54,720 bases of DNA from contig JAQWTK010000106.1 of the NCBI GenBank assembly GCA_029242705.1, forward strand, positions 1-54,720. The letters run 5' to 3'. A program made the position numbers and the translations under genes. Below, in pieces: positions 47,205-54,720 of the stretch (the first letter of the stretch is position 1; each line of letters starts with the position of its first letter). The notes under the pieces were generated by a model. It saw only the letters and a program-made list of their open reading frames with translations, was not told the DNA's origin and made no database searches. This DNA is from Gammaproteobacteria bacterium (lineage in GTDB: Bacteria; Pseudomonadota; Gammaproteobacteria; Pseudomonadales; Pseudohongiellaceae).

Positions 47205-47224
47205 AGAGCACCTAAAGGTGCTCT
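47205..47224 (-). terminator. Strong hairpin after the lactate permease gene
   Basis: An 8-bp perfect stem AGAGCACC/GGTGCTCT with a TAAA loop begins 7 bp after the permease stop. The A-run lies on its left side, so the T-run needed for intrinsic termination is on the minus strand (TTTTTATTT). On the plus strand it is not followed by T's. It may still protect the 3' end of the permease mRNA. It also lies 55 bp before selB. Confidence 0.5.
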
Positions 47225-47279
47225 GCGACTAAAACCTAACCTGTCGCTGTGATCTATAGAAGTAAGTCAACGAAAATTC

Positions 47280-48695
47280 ATGCAAACAAAATCTCTGATT
47301 ATCGCAACAGCGGGTCACGTTGATCACGGTAAAACATCGTTAGTTAATTCTCTTACTGGGAAAGATACAGACACCCTTGCTGAGGAGAAGGAACGTGGAT
47401 TAACGATAAATTTGGGATACGCATACCACCACTTCCTTCCTACAGAGAATAGCGAGCATCCCTGCACGTTAGGATTCGTTGATGTGCCTGGACATATAGA
47501 TTTCATCAACAACATGTTAGCCGGTGTCGGAGCAGTTAACTTTGCTTTGCTCGTTATAGCAGCTGACGACGGCATTATGCCGCAAACGAAAGAGCATCTT
47601 TCTATAATTAATTTATTAGGAATAAAATGGGGAACAATAGCAGTTACCAAAATAGATAGAGTAGATAAAAATCGCCTAAGGAAAGTTGAACAAGACATAA
47701 AAGAAATCATATCTGAATCGGGGCTGAAAAATGCACCCTTATTCGCAGTATCTAGTTTAACTAATGAGGGTATTCCGGAGCTCCTAGATCACCTAAAAAT
47801 CCAAACGATGAGTAGTAGAACTGATCAAGAAAATGTCTCAAATAAACATTTCCGCTATCTAGTGGACCGAGCATTCACTGTCAAAGGCATAGGCACAGTC
47901 GTTACCGGAAGTTTACAGTCAGGGACTACTAGCATAAACGATCATGTTGCTATATCTAGCAACGGCGTTTCCGTAAGAATACGCGGAATTCGAATCGATG
48001 GAGAGAACATCTCAACCATAGAGAGCGGTCAGAGAGCGGCACTTAATATTGACTCTGACCTTGAAAGTATTTCACGGGGTGGTTGGTTGCTAAACCCAAA
48101 AATATTACGCCCAACGAATCGAATAGATACTGTGCTTACATTGATTGACAAAAATACGCGTATAAAGAGTGGTGCCGAGTATCATCTCTACATTGGAACA
48201 TCTCATCATATAGTAAGCCTTAGATATTTAGACAATGAAAATAATTTCGCACAAATAAAATCTAAGAATAATTTTATCACCCATCATGATGATAGATTTA
48301 TTTTACGAGACCCTGCTGGCGAAAAAACCATAGGCGGAGGCAAGGTAATAGATATCTTTATTCCACGCAAAAAGCGGGCCAGCAAATATCGATTAAATAT
48401 GCTCTCCGCATTAAATCAAGATGATATGCCTGCGCTTAAAGCCTTAATTGAGACATCACCCGTAGGAGTTGATTTAAACGAATTTACAATTAATAGAAAT
48501 TTGAGATCGCATAAAATTGATTCTCTGCTTAATGAAATTAATGCAGCAAACGTTGAATTTTTTTCATTTAAGCTCGACAAAAAAGAGGGCTATACGCTCT
48601 TACTAAAAAAATATCTAGAAGAGTACAAACGGTTAATTATCACGCAGATAGAAAACTTCCAGGAAAGAAATTCTAATTTACAAGGGATAAGTTAA
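47280..48695 (+). CDS. selB: SelB, N-terminal part (cut short by in-frame TAA)
   Basis: SelB is the special elongation factor that brings Sec-tRNA-Sec to UGA codons marked by a SECIS hairpin. This 471-aa segment has the GTPase motifs AGHVDHGKTSL (G1), DVPGHIDFINN (G3) and VTKIDRVD (G4). Domains II and III follow (RAFTVKGIGTVVTG, FILRDPAGEKTIGGGKVID), and the beginning of the winged-helix domains is present. Translation stops at TAA 48693-48695 after NLQGIS. The reading frame continues in register with the rest of SelB. Domains I-III are complete, but the last winged-helix domains that bind SECIS lie beyond the stop. Confidence 0.88.
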   Translation: MQTKSLIIATAGHVDHGKTSLVNSLTGKDTDTLAEEKERGLTINLGYAYHHFLPTENSEHPCTLGFVDVPGHIDFINNMLAGVGAVNFALLVIAADDGIMPQTKEHLSIINLLGIKWGTIAVTKIDRVDKNRLRKVEQDIKEIISESGLKNAPLFAVSSLTNEGIPELLDHLKIQTMSSRTDQENVSNKHFRYLVDRAFTVKGIGTVVTGSLQSGTTSINDHVAISSNGVSVRIRGIRIDGENISTIESGQRAALNIDSDLESISRGGWLLNPKILRPTNRIDTVLTLIDKNTRIKSGAEYHLYIGTSHHIVSLRYLDNENNFAQIKSKNNFITHHDDRFILRDPAGEKTIGGGKVIDIFIPRKKRASKYRLNMLSALNQDDMPALKALIETSPVGVDLNEFTINRNLRSHKIDSLLNEINAANVEFFSFKLDKKEGYTLLLKKYLEEYKRLIITQIENFQERNSNLQGIS

Positions 48696-49235
48696 ACCGT
48701 TCTCAGTCACGAAATTAATTTCCCAGGCTCCCACTTGCTATTCCATAGCTTGATAAGATACCTGGTAAAAGCGGGAGTCTTAAAGCTTACGGGAACACTC
48801 TTACATCTTCCTTCCCATAAAATTTCATTAAGCAAAGAGGAAAGCGATTTTCTGACTAAAGTGAGGCCTTTGTTAGAGAAATCTGGAAACATTCCTCCTC
48901 GCACTCGAGAATTGGCTGAATTAACGGGAATACCTCTAAAACCTCTAGAGAAAATTCTAAGACAAACCACTAAATCGGGCAGCTTAATTAAAGTGGCTGA
49001 TAATAGGTATTACCTACCCGAAACGATTATGCACTTAGCCGAATTCACAGAACAACTAATGAACAAGAACCCAGCAGAGGAAGGTTTTTCGGTTATTCAA
49101 TTCAGGGATGAATCTGAAATAGGGAGAAACTTATGCATAGAAATACTTGAGTATTTCGATCGCGTCGGGTTCACCCGCCGGGATGGTAATACTCGCTTTG
49201 TAAGGACCGAAAAGGAAAATGTATTCGGCCAGTAG
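48696..49235 (+). pseudogene. selB: SelB, C-terminal part beyond the in-frame stop
   Basis: Starting right after the TAA at 48693, the same frame is open for 179 codons. It reads TVLSHEINFPGSHLLFHSLIRYLVKAGVLKL, then the last winged-helix domains ending in QFRDESEIGRNLCIEILEYFDRVGFTRRDG. This matches the C-terminal RNA-binding part of SelB. No frameshift is needed; one nonsense codon explains the break, and both parts together would be about 650 residues, normal for SelB. A TTG at 48735 is the first internal candidate start but has no good ribosome-binding site. It is either a nonsense mutation, a sequencing error or a split gene. Confidence 0.8.
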
Positions 49236-49254
49236 TAAAAAGCACCAGAAGACA

Positions 49255-50523
49255 CTAATCGATTCCATGTAAAACAACTGGTAATTTTGTATACCCTTTA
49301 ATAAAACTGGAATAAACACGCTCTGGCTCATCTACTATCTCTATAAATCTAAATCTCTCCATAATTTCTTCCCATAAGATGCGTAACTGCATCTCAGCAA
49401 GCCTATTCCCCATACAGCGATGAATACCAAATCCAAACGAGAGATGTTGTCTCGCTTTTGGGCGATCTATCCAAAAGTCATCAGGACGTTCAACAACCTC
49501 TTCATCCCTATTGCCGGAGACATACCACATAATAACCTTATCACCGGCCATTATTGTTTTATCGCGCAATTGGGTATCTTGCCTGGCCGTTCTTCGCATA
49601 TAAGCAAGTGGCGTCTGCCATCGAATTATTTCTGACACCATGTTCGGTATTAATTCCACATTGGTACGAAGTTTTTCATATTCTTTTGGATTTTCATTCA
49701 GTGCGACAACACCTCCTGATATTGAATTTCGAGTAGTATCATTACCGCCGACGATCAATAAAATGATATTGCCCAAATATTCCATTGGAGACATATTTCT
49801 AGTTGCCTCGCCATGAGCAAGCATTGAAACTAAATCAAACCCTGGTTCTTGATTTACTCTTTCGTTCCAAAGTTTAGTAAAATAATTTAGGCACTCCTGA
49901 ATAGCTGACCAACGCTCCTCCTGCGTTTCCGCAACACCTCCTCCTGGTATAGCAGTAGCCATATCAGACCAGTAAGTCAGTTTGCAGCGGTCTTCAATTG
50001 GAAAATCGAACAACGTTGCTAACATTTGAGTAGTTAATTCAATAGATACATTTTGAACCCAATCGAATTCTTCCTTTATCGGAAGACTATCTAGTATATG
50101 GGCCGCTCTTTTTCGAATTATTCCCTCTAGATTCTTAAGATTGGCTGGTGCTACGACAGGCTGAACTATACGTCTTTGCTCATCATGTTTTGGTCTGTCC
50201 ATCGCTATAAATGATGGTAAGGTAAATTCCTCGAATGCATCTACGATAGCTATAGTCGGCTCAGAAGAATAGATATCTGGCGAGGTATCTACCTCCATAA
50301 TATCTTTGTACTTCATAATTGACCAATAAGGACCCACCGCAGATCTAGTACAATAATGAACCGGATCTTCGTCACGCAATCGCTTTAGAAATGGCAGAAA
50401 TTCATTCGCCTGCCAGATACCAGGATGAGACAAATCAATCTCTTCTAAAGGCAAAGCATATGGATCTTTCCCTACCATGCTCCATTTACTTTGCGTATTT
50501 TTTTTAGGTATTGAATCACTCAC
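49255..50523 (-). CDS. Cytochrome P450, CYP153-type alkane hydroxylase
   Basis: CYP153 enzymes hydroxylate the terminal carbon of medium-chain alkanes and fatty acids, with a ferredoxin and reductase. The 422-aa protein matches CYP153A closely in the parts I recall: VHYCTRSAVGPYWSI, FIAMDRPKHDEQRR and LIVGGNDTTRNSISGG (I-helix). The segment NMVSEIIRWQTPLAYMRR covers the K-helix region and includes EIIR. The heme-ligand segment is SFGFGIHRCMGNRLAEMQLR, with Cys370. It ends 19 bp from the convergent selB. The ferredoxin gene is 43 bp upstream on the same strand, so it is an operon. No ferredoxin reductase is in the window. Confidence 0.93.
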   Translation of the reverse strand: MSDSIPKKNTQSKWSMVGKDPYALPLEEIDLSHPGIWQANEFLPFLKRLRDEDPVHYCTRSAVGPYWSIMKYKDIMEVDTSPDIYSSEPTIAIVDAFEEFTLPSFIAMDRPKHDEQRRIVQPVVAPANLKNLEGIIRKRAAHILDSLPIKEEFDWVQNVSIELTTQMLATLFDFPIEDRCKLTYWSDMATAIPGGGVAETQEERWSAIQECLNYFTKLWNERVNQEPGFDLVSMLAHGEATRNMSPMEYLGNIILLIVGGNDTTRNSISGGVVALNENPKEYEKLRTNVELIPNMVSEIIRWQTPLAYMRRTARQDTQLRDKTIMAGDKVIMWYVSGNRDEEVVERPDDFWIDRPKARQHLSFGFGIHRCMGNRLAEMQLRILWEEIMERFRFIEIVDEPERVYSSFIKGYTKLPVVLHGID

Positions 50524-50566
50524 ATGAGTTATCGCTCTAATATTAATTAGAAGTTTAAATAAAAAC

Positions 50567-50887
50567 TCAAAATTGAAATTCTGGTACAGAAACTATCAGT
50601 CCATCTAGTTCTTCGGCGAGAGGTACTTGACAAGCTAGACGTGAATTGGATTTTCGATCAGGGCTTAAACCAAGCATCGCTTCCTCCATTGGGTTTATCT
50701 CAGAGACCTTATTCAACCAGGCCTCCTCAATATAAACATGGCATGTGGCACAGGAACAAGCGCCACCGCAATCAGCATCAATTCCTGGAACACCATTAGT
50801 AACCGCAGCAAGCATTAAAGAAGAACCGACCTTCGCTTCTACACGGTGCTCTGTCCCATCATGTTCTAGAAAAATAATATTTATCAT
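50567..50887 (-). CDS. [2Fe-2S] ferredoxin, putidaredoxin/adrenodoxin type
   Basis: The 106-aa protein has the cluster-binding pattern in DADCGGACSCATCHVYIE (Cys-x5-Cys-x2-Cys) and the fourth Cys in SRLACQVPL. This is the vertebrate/putidaredoxin-like class that donates electrons to P450s. It is the first gene of the ferredoxin-CYP153 operon on the minus strand and very probably feeds the neighbouring P450. Its start lies next to a 224-bp AT-rich divergent promoter region. Confidence 0.95.
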   Translation of the reverse strand: MINIIFLEHDGTEHRVEAKVGSSLMLAAVTNGVPGIDADCGGACSCATCHVYIEEAWLNKVSEINPMEEAMLGLSPDRKSNSRLACQVPLAEELDGLIVSVPEFQF

Positions 50888-51111
50888 TCATTCAAGTCCA
50901 ATAGATTTTTTTTATTTTAAATTAGCATACTAGGAGTTATTTACGCATATTGTAAATTTATCTTGGTATAAATAGCAGGATCTTAGTAAAATTTCTGTAA
51001 TCCGTCACAGCAAATTCGCCCAAAGTAAGTATAGTAAAATAAAAGGTAATTTTCTTATTAAAACTAAGATATTTTAGATAAAAACAACGAATTCCCATAA
51101 TTTGATAATCC

Positions 51112-52347
51112 ATGAGAAATAAAAACTACTCATACATTCCAATCGTAATAAGCGGCTGTGTTTTGGTAATGCTTTCGTTTGGCTATCGGGCAGGTTTTGG
51201 CTTGTTTCTTGAGCCCATGTCGGTAGATAGAGAATGGGGTAGAGATATCCTTGGATTAGCGTTTGCAATACAAAATTTGGCATGGGGAGTCTTTGCGATA
51301 ATTGCCGGGGGGATCGCTGACAAGTACGGCAATCTGCGAGTACTTATTGCTGGAATTCTTTGTTACGGTATTGGCTTGTGGGGAATGGCATACTCTACTA
51401 GCGAGCTCACAATCTATTCAACCGCAGGTTTACTTGTGGGGGCGGGCATAGCTGGAACATCTTTTGGCATAGTGTTACCGGCCTTAGTCCGAGCGGTTCC
51501 GGAAGAAAAGCGAGGGTGGGCCTTAGGAATAGGAACAGCTGCAGGTAGCTTTGGACAATTCCTTCTAGTTCCACTTATACAGACAATTATAGAATTCTTT
51601 GAGTGGTTTCAGACCCTCCAGTTATTAGCTCTATCGACAATAGTCATGTTTTTATTCGTACTGCCTATTGCTAAATATGGAGGAGCACCAAAACCAACTG
51701 AAGAGATTCAGTCTTCTCTATCAATACTTGAAATTGCAAAAAAAGCTTTTCGCGTTCGGTCCTATGTATTGTTAACTTTTGGCTTTTATGTTTGTGGATT
51801 TCACCTCGCTTTTATTGGGGTACATATGCCTGCGTATCTCTCAGATTTAGGTTTTTCAGCTTATATAGGAGCTCTAAGCATTAGCGTTATTGGATTATGC
51901 AATATCTTTGGGGCATATTACGCGGGAATAGCTAGCGACACCTACGCAAAACACAAACTTCTAGTTAACATCTATCTTAGTAGGGCCGTGGCGATAGTTT
52001 GTTTTTTAGTGATGCCAACTAGCATTATTAGTATTTTAGTTTTTAGTGCTGCAATGGGTTTCCTATGGTTGGCAACAGTGCCGCCCACGTCTGGACTGGT
52101 AGCAACATTTTTTGGTACGCGCTACATGACCTTCTTATATGGCATAGTATTTTTTAGTCATCAGCTGGGGAGCTTCACCGGAGTATGGTTAGGTGCATGG
52201 CTTTATGAAAATTTCGGAACGTATGAAGGTGTATGGATAGCTGGAATAATCCTAGGATTAATAGCAGCGGTTTTACATTTCTATATTTCTGAAGAAAATC
52301 ATACCGACGAATTGCAGCATACTAAAATTACCGTTAGTCAAAGTTAA
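51112..52347 (+). CDS. MFS transporter, monocarboxylate/oxalate-type (OFA/MCT-like)
   Basis: The 411-aa protein has 12 helices. The first, with FGYRAGFGLFLEPMSVDREWGRDILGLAFAIQNLAWG, is typical of the OFA/monocarboxylate-type MFS group, and the MFS motif A is GGIADKYGNLRVLIAG. It is divergent from the ferredoxin-CYP153 operon across 224 bp. Transport of a carboxylic acid, perhaps an alkane-derived product, is an inference from this neighbourhood only. A short A-rich leader (AAAAACAACGAA) lies about 30 nt before the start. Confidence 0.85.
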   Translation: MRNKNYSYIPIVISGCVLVMLSFGYRAGFGLFLEPMSVDREWGRDILGLAFAIQNLAWGVFAIIAGGIADKYGNLRVLIAGILCYGIGLWGMAYSTSELTIYSTAGLLVGAGIAGTSFGIVLPALVRAVPEEKRGWALGIGTAAGSFGQFLLVPLIQTIIEFFEWFQTLQLLALSTIVMFLFVLPIAKYGGAPKPTEEIQSSLSILEIAKKAFRVRSYVLLTFGFYVCGFHLAFIGVHMPAYLSDLGFSAYIGALSISVIGLCNIFGAYYAGIASDTYAKHKLLVNIYLSRAVAIVCFLVMPTSIISILVFSAAMGFLWLATVPPTSGLVATFFGTRYMTFLYGIVFFSHQLGSFTGVWLGAWLYENFGTYEGVWIAGIILGLIAAVLHFYISEENHTDELQHTKITVSQS

Positions 52348-52421
52348 CCATAATATTTTTTTTATTTGATTATTAAAAATAAAAATACACGCAATCAAGA
52401 AATAAAATATAAGCTATATTT

Positions 52422-54413
52422 ATGAAATTAATTCTATCCAATCTTCCTTGGACTACGATTACCTTCATTATTTTGAAATTTATATTCTTTATTGAATTTT
52501 TCATATTCAGTTTCGGCTCAATAGCAGCCGGCACAAATACTATCAAAGCATTTGATGGTCATGCGTACGAAGTGATTAAAACCGCTATGTCCTGGGAAGA
52601 CGCGCGAGAATATGCGATTCAAAAAGCAGGCACTCTAGTGAAAATTAATTCTTTTCAAGAGAACGTTTTTGTTAAGTTGCTGATGTCTGAAATAATATCA
52701 ACAGCTCAAGATGGTGGGGGAGCTAGATATTTTTGGTTAGGTGGCTCCGACAAAGATTTTGAAGGCGATTGGAAATGGATTGATGAAACTAAAATCGACA
52801 CATCAGTCATTACTGCTCGATCTCTATGGGGGCATGGCCCAGGATTTGAAAATGGATCAAGCGAGCCTGACAATTTCATGGGAAATCAAGACTGCTTGGC
52901 GATGGGATTAGAAACCTGGCCCAAGGGTGCGGACGATTCTATATCCCTGGGAAGTTCTGGGCAATGGAATGATATTTCATGCTCAAATAAATTAGGCTTT
53001 GTAATTGAATATGATATTAGTGCGAGTTTTAAGGATGGACTCTTAGAGGTTAAGCATTTAACTGCTGGCGATAAAAAATATTGGGCCTCTTTTCAAATAA
53101 CTGAATGTAATTCTATCTGTTTAAAACTCGTAGCGGCTGAAGAAACAAAACTACCAACAACAGGTATGGCAAATTATTTTTCAGAAAATTTTTTGAAAAT
53201 CAAAAAACTAGAGTACGCCGATAAAATTTATGAACTTGATCTCAACCTTATTGATTCTGAACACTTAATCTTTGAGGCGACCAAAGCATCCCTAACAAGC
53301 TCCATTCAAACTTTCCCTTCTGATTCTTGGATAACTGCTAATCCTGAAGACGTAGGCATGGATAGTGTAAAGCTTCAGCAAGCAATGGATTACGCTTTCG
53401 AGAACGCCGCGACCCTAGGAGGTGTTGAAAAATCTGCGACACAACCAAATTCCCAAAATACTCAGGGTTTGGTCGTTATTCGACATGGTGCAATAGTGGC
53501 GGAAAGATATGCGCTAGATTCTGACAAAGAGTCCATCGCAACCTCTTGGTCAACCGCGAAATCTTTTACGAGCGCACTGATTGGAATAGCGGTAGATCGT
53601 GGATATATTTCTTCCATCGAAACTTCTGCAGCAGAATTTATCCCAGAGTGGAAAAGTGATGAAACCAAAAATATAACAATTAAAAATCTACTTATGATGT
53701 CTTCCGGACTGAAAGAAAAGGGAAGTAATGATGGTGCGATAATGTATTCAGGAGAAGAAAGAGAAGATGGGAGCATTGATTATTCAAAGCCAGTGAATAA
53801 TACTCTATTCAGCATCCAAGAGAGAATCGCTGACCCTTCTCGCGCCCATTGGTTGGGAGCCACATATAACTGGAACTATCAGAATACTGACCCTCAGATC
53901 CTGGGAGAAATAATTGAGCGCACTACGGGGAAAACACTGTATGATTTCGCCGAAACGGAGTTGTTTTCAAAGATTGGTATGAAGGCGTCTTGGTGGAAGG
54001 ATGCGTTTAATAACTATATGGCATGGTGCTGCATAGATGCGACAACAAGGGCTTTCGCGAGATTCGGACTCCTCTATGCGAGAGAAGGGAAATGGGGTGG
54101 AGAAACTGTCGTACCAGCGGAATGGGCAGTAGAATCAACTGAACCAAACATAGTGACCGCGCCTTCACTACCGACTGGCTATAGTTACTTATGGTGGCCC
54201 CACAGATCTGGCGAATGGTTTATTGCTTTGGGCAGCAGGAGCAATAATATCTACGTTCACCCAGGATTAGATCTTGTGGTTGTGAGGAATAGCACGCTTG
54301 AACTTGTAGGAAATACGAAAGAACGGTCCACCTCCTATCACTTAACTGAATTCCCTGCACAGTGGGACCATGAAGATTTCTTTCAACCTATAATTGATTC
54401 AGCGCAACCTTAA
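52422..54413 (+). CDS. C-type lectin domain fused to beta-lactamase-family serine hydrolase
   Basis: The 663-aa exported protein has a hydrophobic signal segment (about 10-36). It is followed by a C-type-lectin domain (44-198) with FDGHAYEVI, WLGGSD, EGDWKWID, the EPD ligand-type motif (148-150) and WND (182-184). Cys158 and Cys187 likely form a disulfide. A linker region (about 200-295) leads to a class-C beta-lactamase/esterase fold (305-640). The active-site SxxK is S377-T-A-K380 in TSWSTAKSF, and the YxN motif is Tyr486-Gln-Asn488. It probably cleaves esters, peptides or amides at a sugar- or surface-bound target. It uses an ATG without a strong ribosome-binding site. The hydrolase and lectin assignments are sure; the substrate is not. 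Confidence 0.88.
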   Translation: MKLILSNLPWTTITFIILKFIFFIEFFIFSFGSIAAGTNTIKAFDGHAYEVIKTAMSWEDAREYAIQKAGTLVKINSFQENVFVKLLMSEIISTAQDGGGARYFWLGGSDKDFEGDWKWIDETKIDTSVITARSLWGHGPGFENGSSEPDNFMGNQDCLAMGLETWPKGADDSISLGSSGQWNDISCSNKLGFVIEYDISASFKDGLLEVKHLTAGDKKYWASFQITECNSICLKLVAAEETKLPTTGMANYFSENFLKIKKLEYADKIYELDLNLIDSEHLIFEATKASLTSSIQTFPSDSWITANPEDVGMDSVKLQQAMDYAFENAATLGGVEKSATQPNSQNTQGLVVIRHGAIVAERYALDSDKESIATSWSTAKSFTSALIGIAVDRGYISSIETSAAEFIPEWKSDETKNITIKNLLMMSSGLKEKGSNDGAIMYSGEEREDGSIDYSKPVNNTLFSIQERIADPSRAHWLGATYNWNYQNTDPQILGEIIERTTGKTLYDFAETELFSKIGMKASWWKDAFNNYMAWCCIDATTRAFARFGLLYAREGKWGGETVVPAEWAVESTEPNIVTAPSLPTGYSYLWWPHRSGEWFIALGSRSNNIYVHPGLDLVVVRNSTLELVGNTKERSTSYHLTEFPAQWDHEDFFQPIIDSAQP

Positions 54414-54435
54414 TCTATTTTTAAAAGGAGTGCTT

Positions 54436-54720
54436 GTGACAGACAACCAACTAGGATTTTCTTGGAAACAATTCTGGATAACTTTTATCTATGAGAATCT
54501 TCCACCTGTATTCGTATCTCCAATTGCGGCGATATGTATCGAACGCTCCAAATCTCGCGCCTGGTATGTTTGTCAAAATCGTAATCTATTTGCGGTTTCA
54601 AGGGACTGCCATCCAACCTACTTTCTTGTCTTTTCGTGGTTATTAGTTTACCCATCATCATGGCTGATCACGGCTGGCTTTTTCATCACTTTATTCGGAG
54701 AACCCGATACCATTCAGATC
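54436..54720 (+). CDS. Predicted membrane protein of unknown function (runs off the window)
   Basis: A GTG at 54436 with an AAAAGGAG ribosome-binding site 5 nt upstream opens a frame that continues to the window end (95 codons). The translated part begins MTDNQLGFSWKQFW and contains a hydrophobic helix (about residues 68-86, YFLVFSWLLVYPSSWLITAG). It has several Cys residues. I recognise no family. It lies 22 bp after the lectin-hydrolase gene, so the two may be one operon. Confidence 0.65.
   Translation, partial: MTDNQLGFSWKQFWITFIYENLPPVFVSPIAAICIERSKSRAWYVCQNRNLFAVSRDCHPTYFLVFSWLLVYPSSWLITAGFFITLFGEPDTIQI

Noticed and set aside
48690-48740. A frameshift as the cause of the selB break
   Set aside because: Both parts are in the same reading frame (starts at 47280 and 48735 differ by a multiple of three). 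A single TAA at 48693 explains the break, so no frameshift is needed.
1-54720. tRNA genes (especially selC), rRNA, CRISPR, IS or prophage
   Set aside because: I looked in the intergenic regions for T-arm motifs such as GGTTCGA with paired arms, for spaced direct repeats, and for transposase or integrase motifs in proteins, and found none. A tRNAscan run would be decisive for tRNAs.

Overview
The window is a 54.7-kb piece of an AT-rich gammaproteobacterial chromosome, most likely from a marine member of the Pseudomonadales in the broad sense. The evidence is gene content and order. The left end carries the LPS-transport/RpoN block kdsD-kdsC-lptC-lptA-lptB-rpoN-ptsN-HPr. The middle carries dksA-gluQ-cbrB-like-pcnB-dNK-panB-panC-acs, the arrangement known around cbrAB in Pseudomonas. 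Several Na+-coupled transporters, a K+-dependent-type membrane pyrophosphatase and a CYP153-type alkane hydroxylase fit a marine heterotroph. I see no rRNA, convincing tRNA, insertion sequence, prophage, CRISPR array or replication origin.

Layout. (1) 1-7.7 kb: Kdo synthesis, Lpt machinery, sigma-54, nitrogen PTS, an MgtE magnesium channel and DarP (YjgA). The usual hpf and rapZ genes are absent from the rpoN cluster. (2) 7.8-16.2 kb: a two-subunit Na+/solute symporter, an AGCS Na+/amino-acid symporter, an Mrp-type Fe-S carrier ATPase, a secreted hypothetical protein, a membrane pyrophosphatase and a coiled-coil lipoprotein. (3) 16.4-21.7 kb: an unknown membrane-anchored protein, a small DksA-like protein, a PLP trans-sulfuration-family enzyme with a small Rieske protein, SfsA and an aminotransferase. 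(4) 22-31.5 kb: dksA, gluQ, an orphan CbrB-like sigma-54 activator, a 650-bp gap, pcnB, a deoxynucleoside kinase, panB, panC and acs. (5) 31.5-39.5 kb: a DUF58 / transglutaminase / MoxR / TPR operon and a Bcr/CflA efflux pump. (6) 39.5-49.2 kb: selA, a 2-hydroxyacid dehydrogenase, a CPXCG protein, pyruvate phosphate dikinase, a lactate permease, and selB interrupted by an in-frame TAA. (7) 49.2-54.7 kb: CYP153 and its ferredoxin, an MFS transporter, a C-type-lectin/serine-hydrolase fusion and the start of a membrane protein.

The most interesting signal is in the gap between the CbrB-like gene and pcnB. It contains a sigma-54 promoter (GG-N10-GC, 25177-25190), then a run of AANAANAA motifs (ten exact matches in four clusters, separated by hairpins), then a clean intrinsic terminator (25424-25446). 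This has the location, promoter type and motif content of the Pseudomonas CrcZ RNA, which sequesters Hfq/Crc. The predicted RNA is shorter (about 246 nt). The adjacent activator has no CbrA sensor kinase beside it and has Ala in place of the Mg2+-binding Asp of its receiver domain. The window therefore suggests a rewired CbrB-CrcZ catabolite-control circuit. The lactate permease start region carries a matching AAGAATAA motif. The second notable point is the selenocysteine pathway: selA is intact but selB is cut by one nonsense codon.
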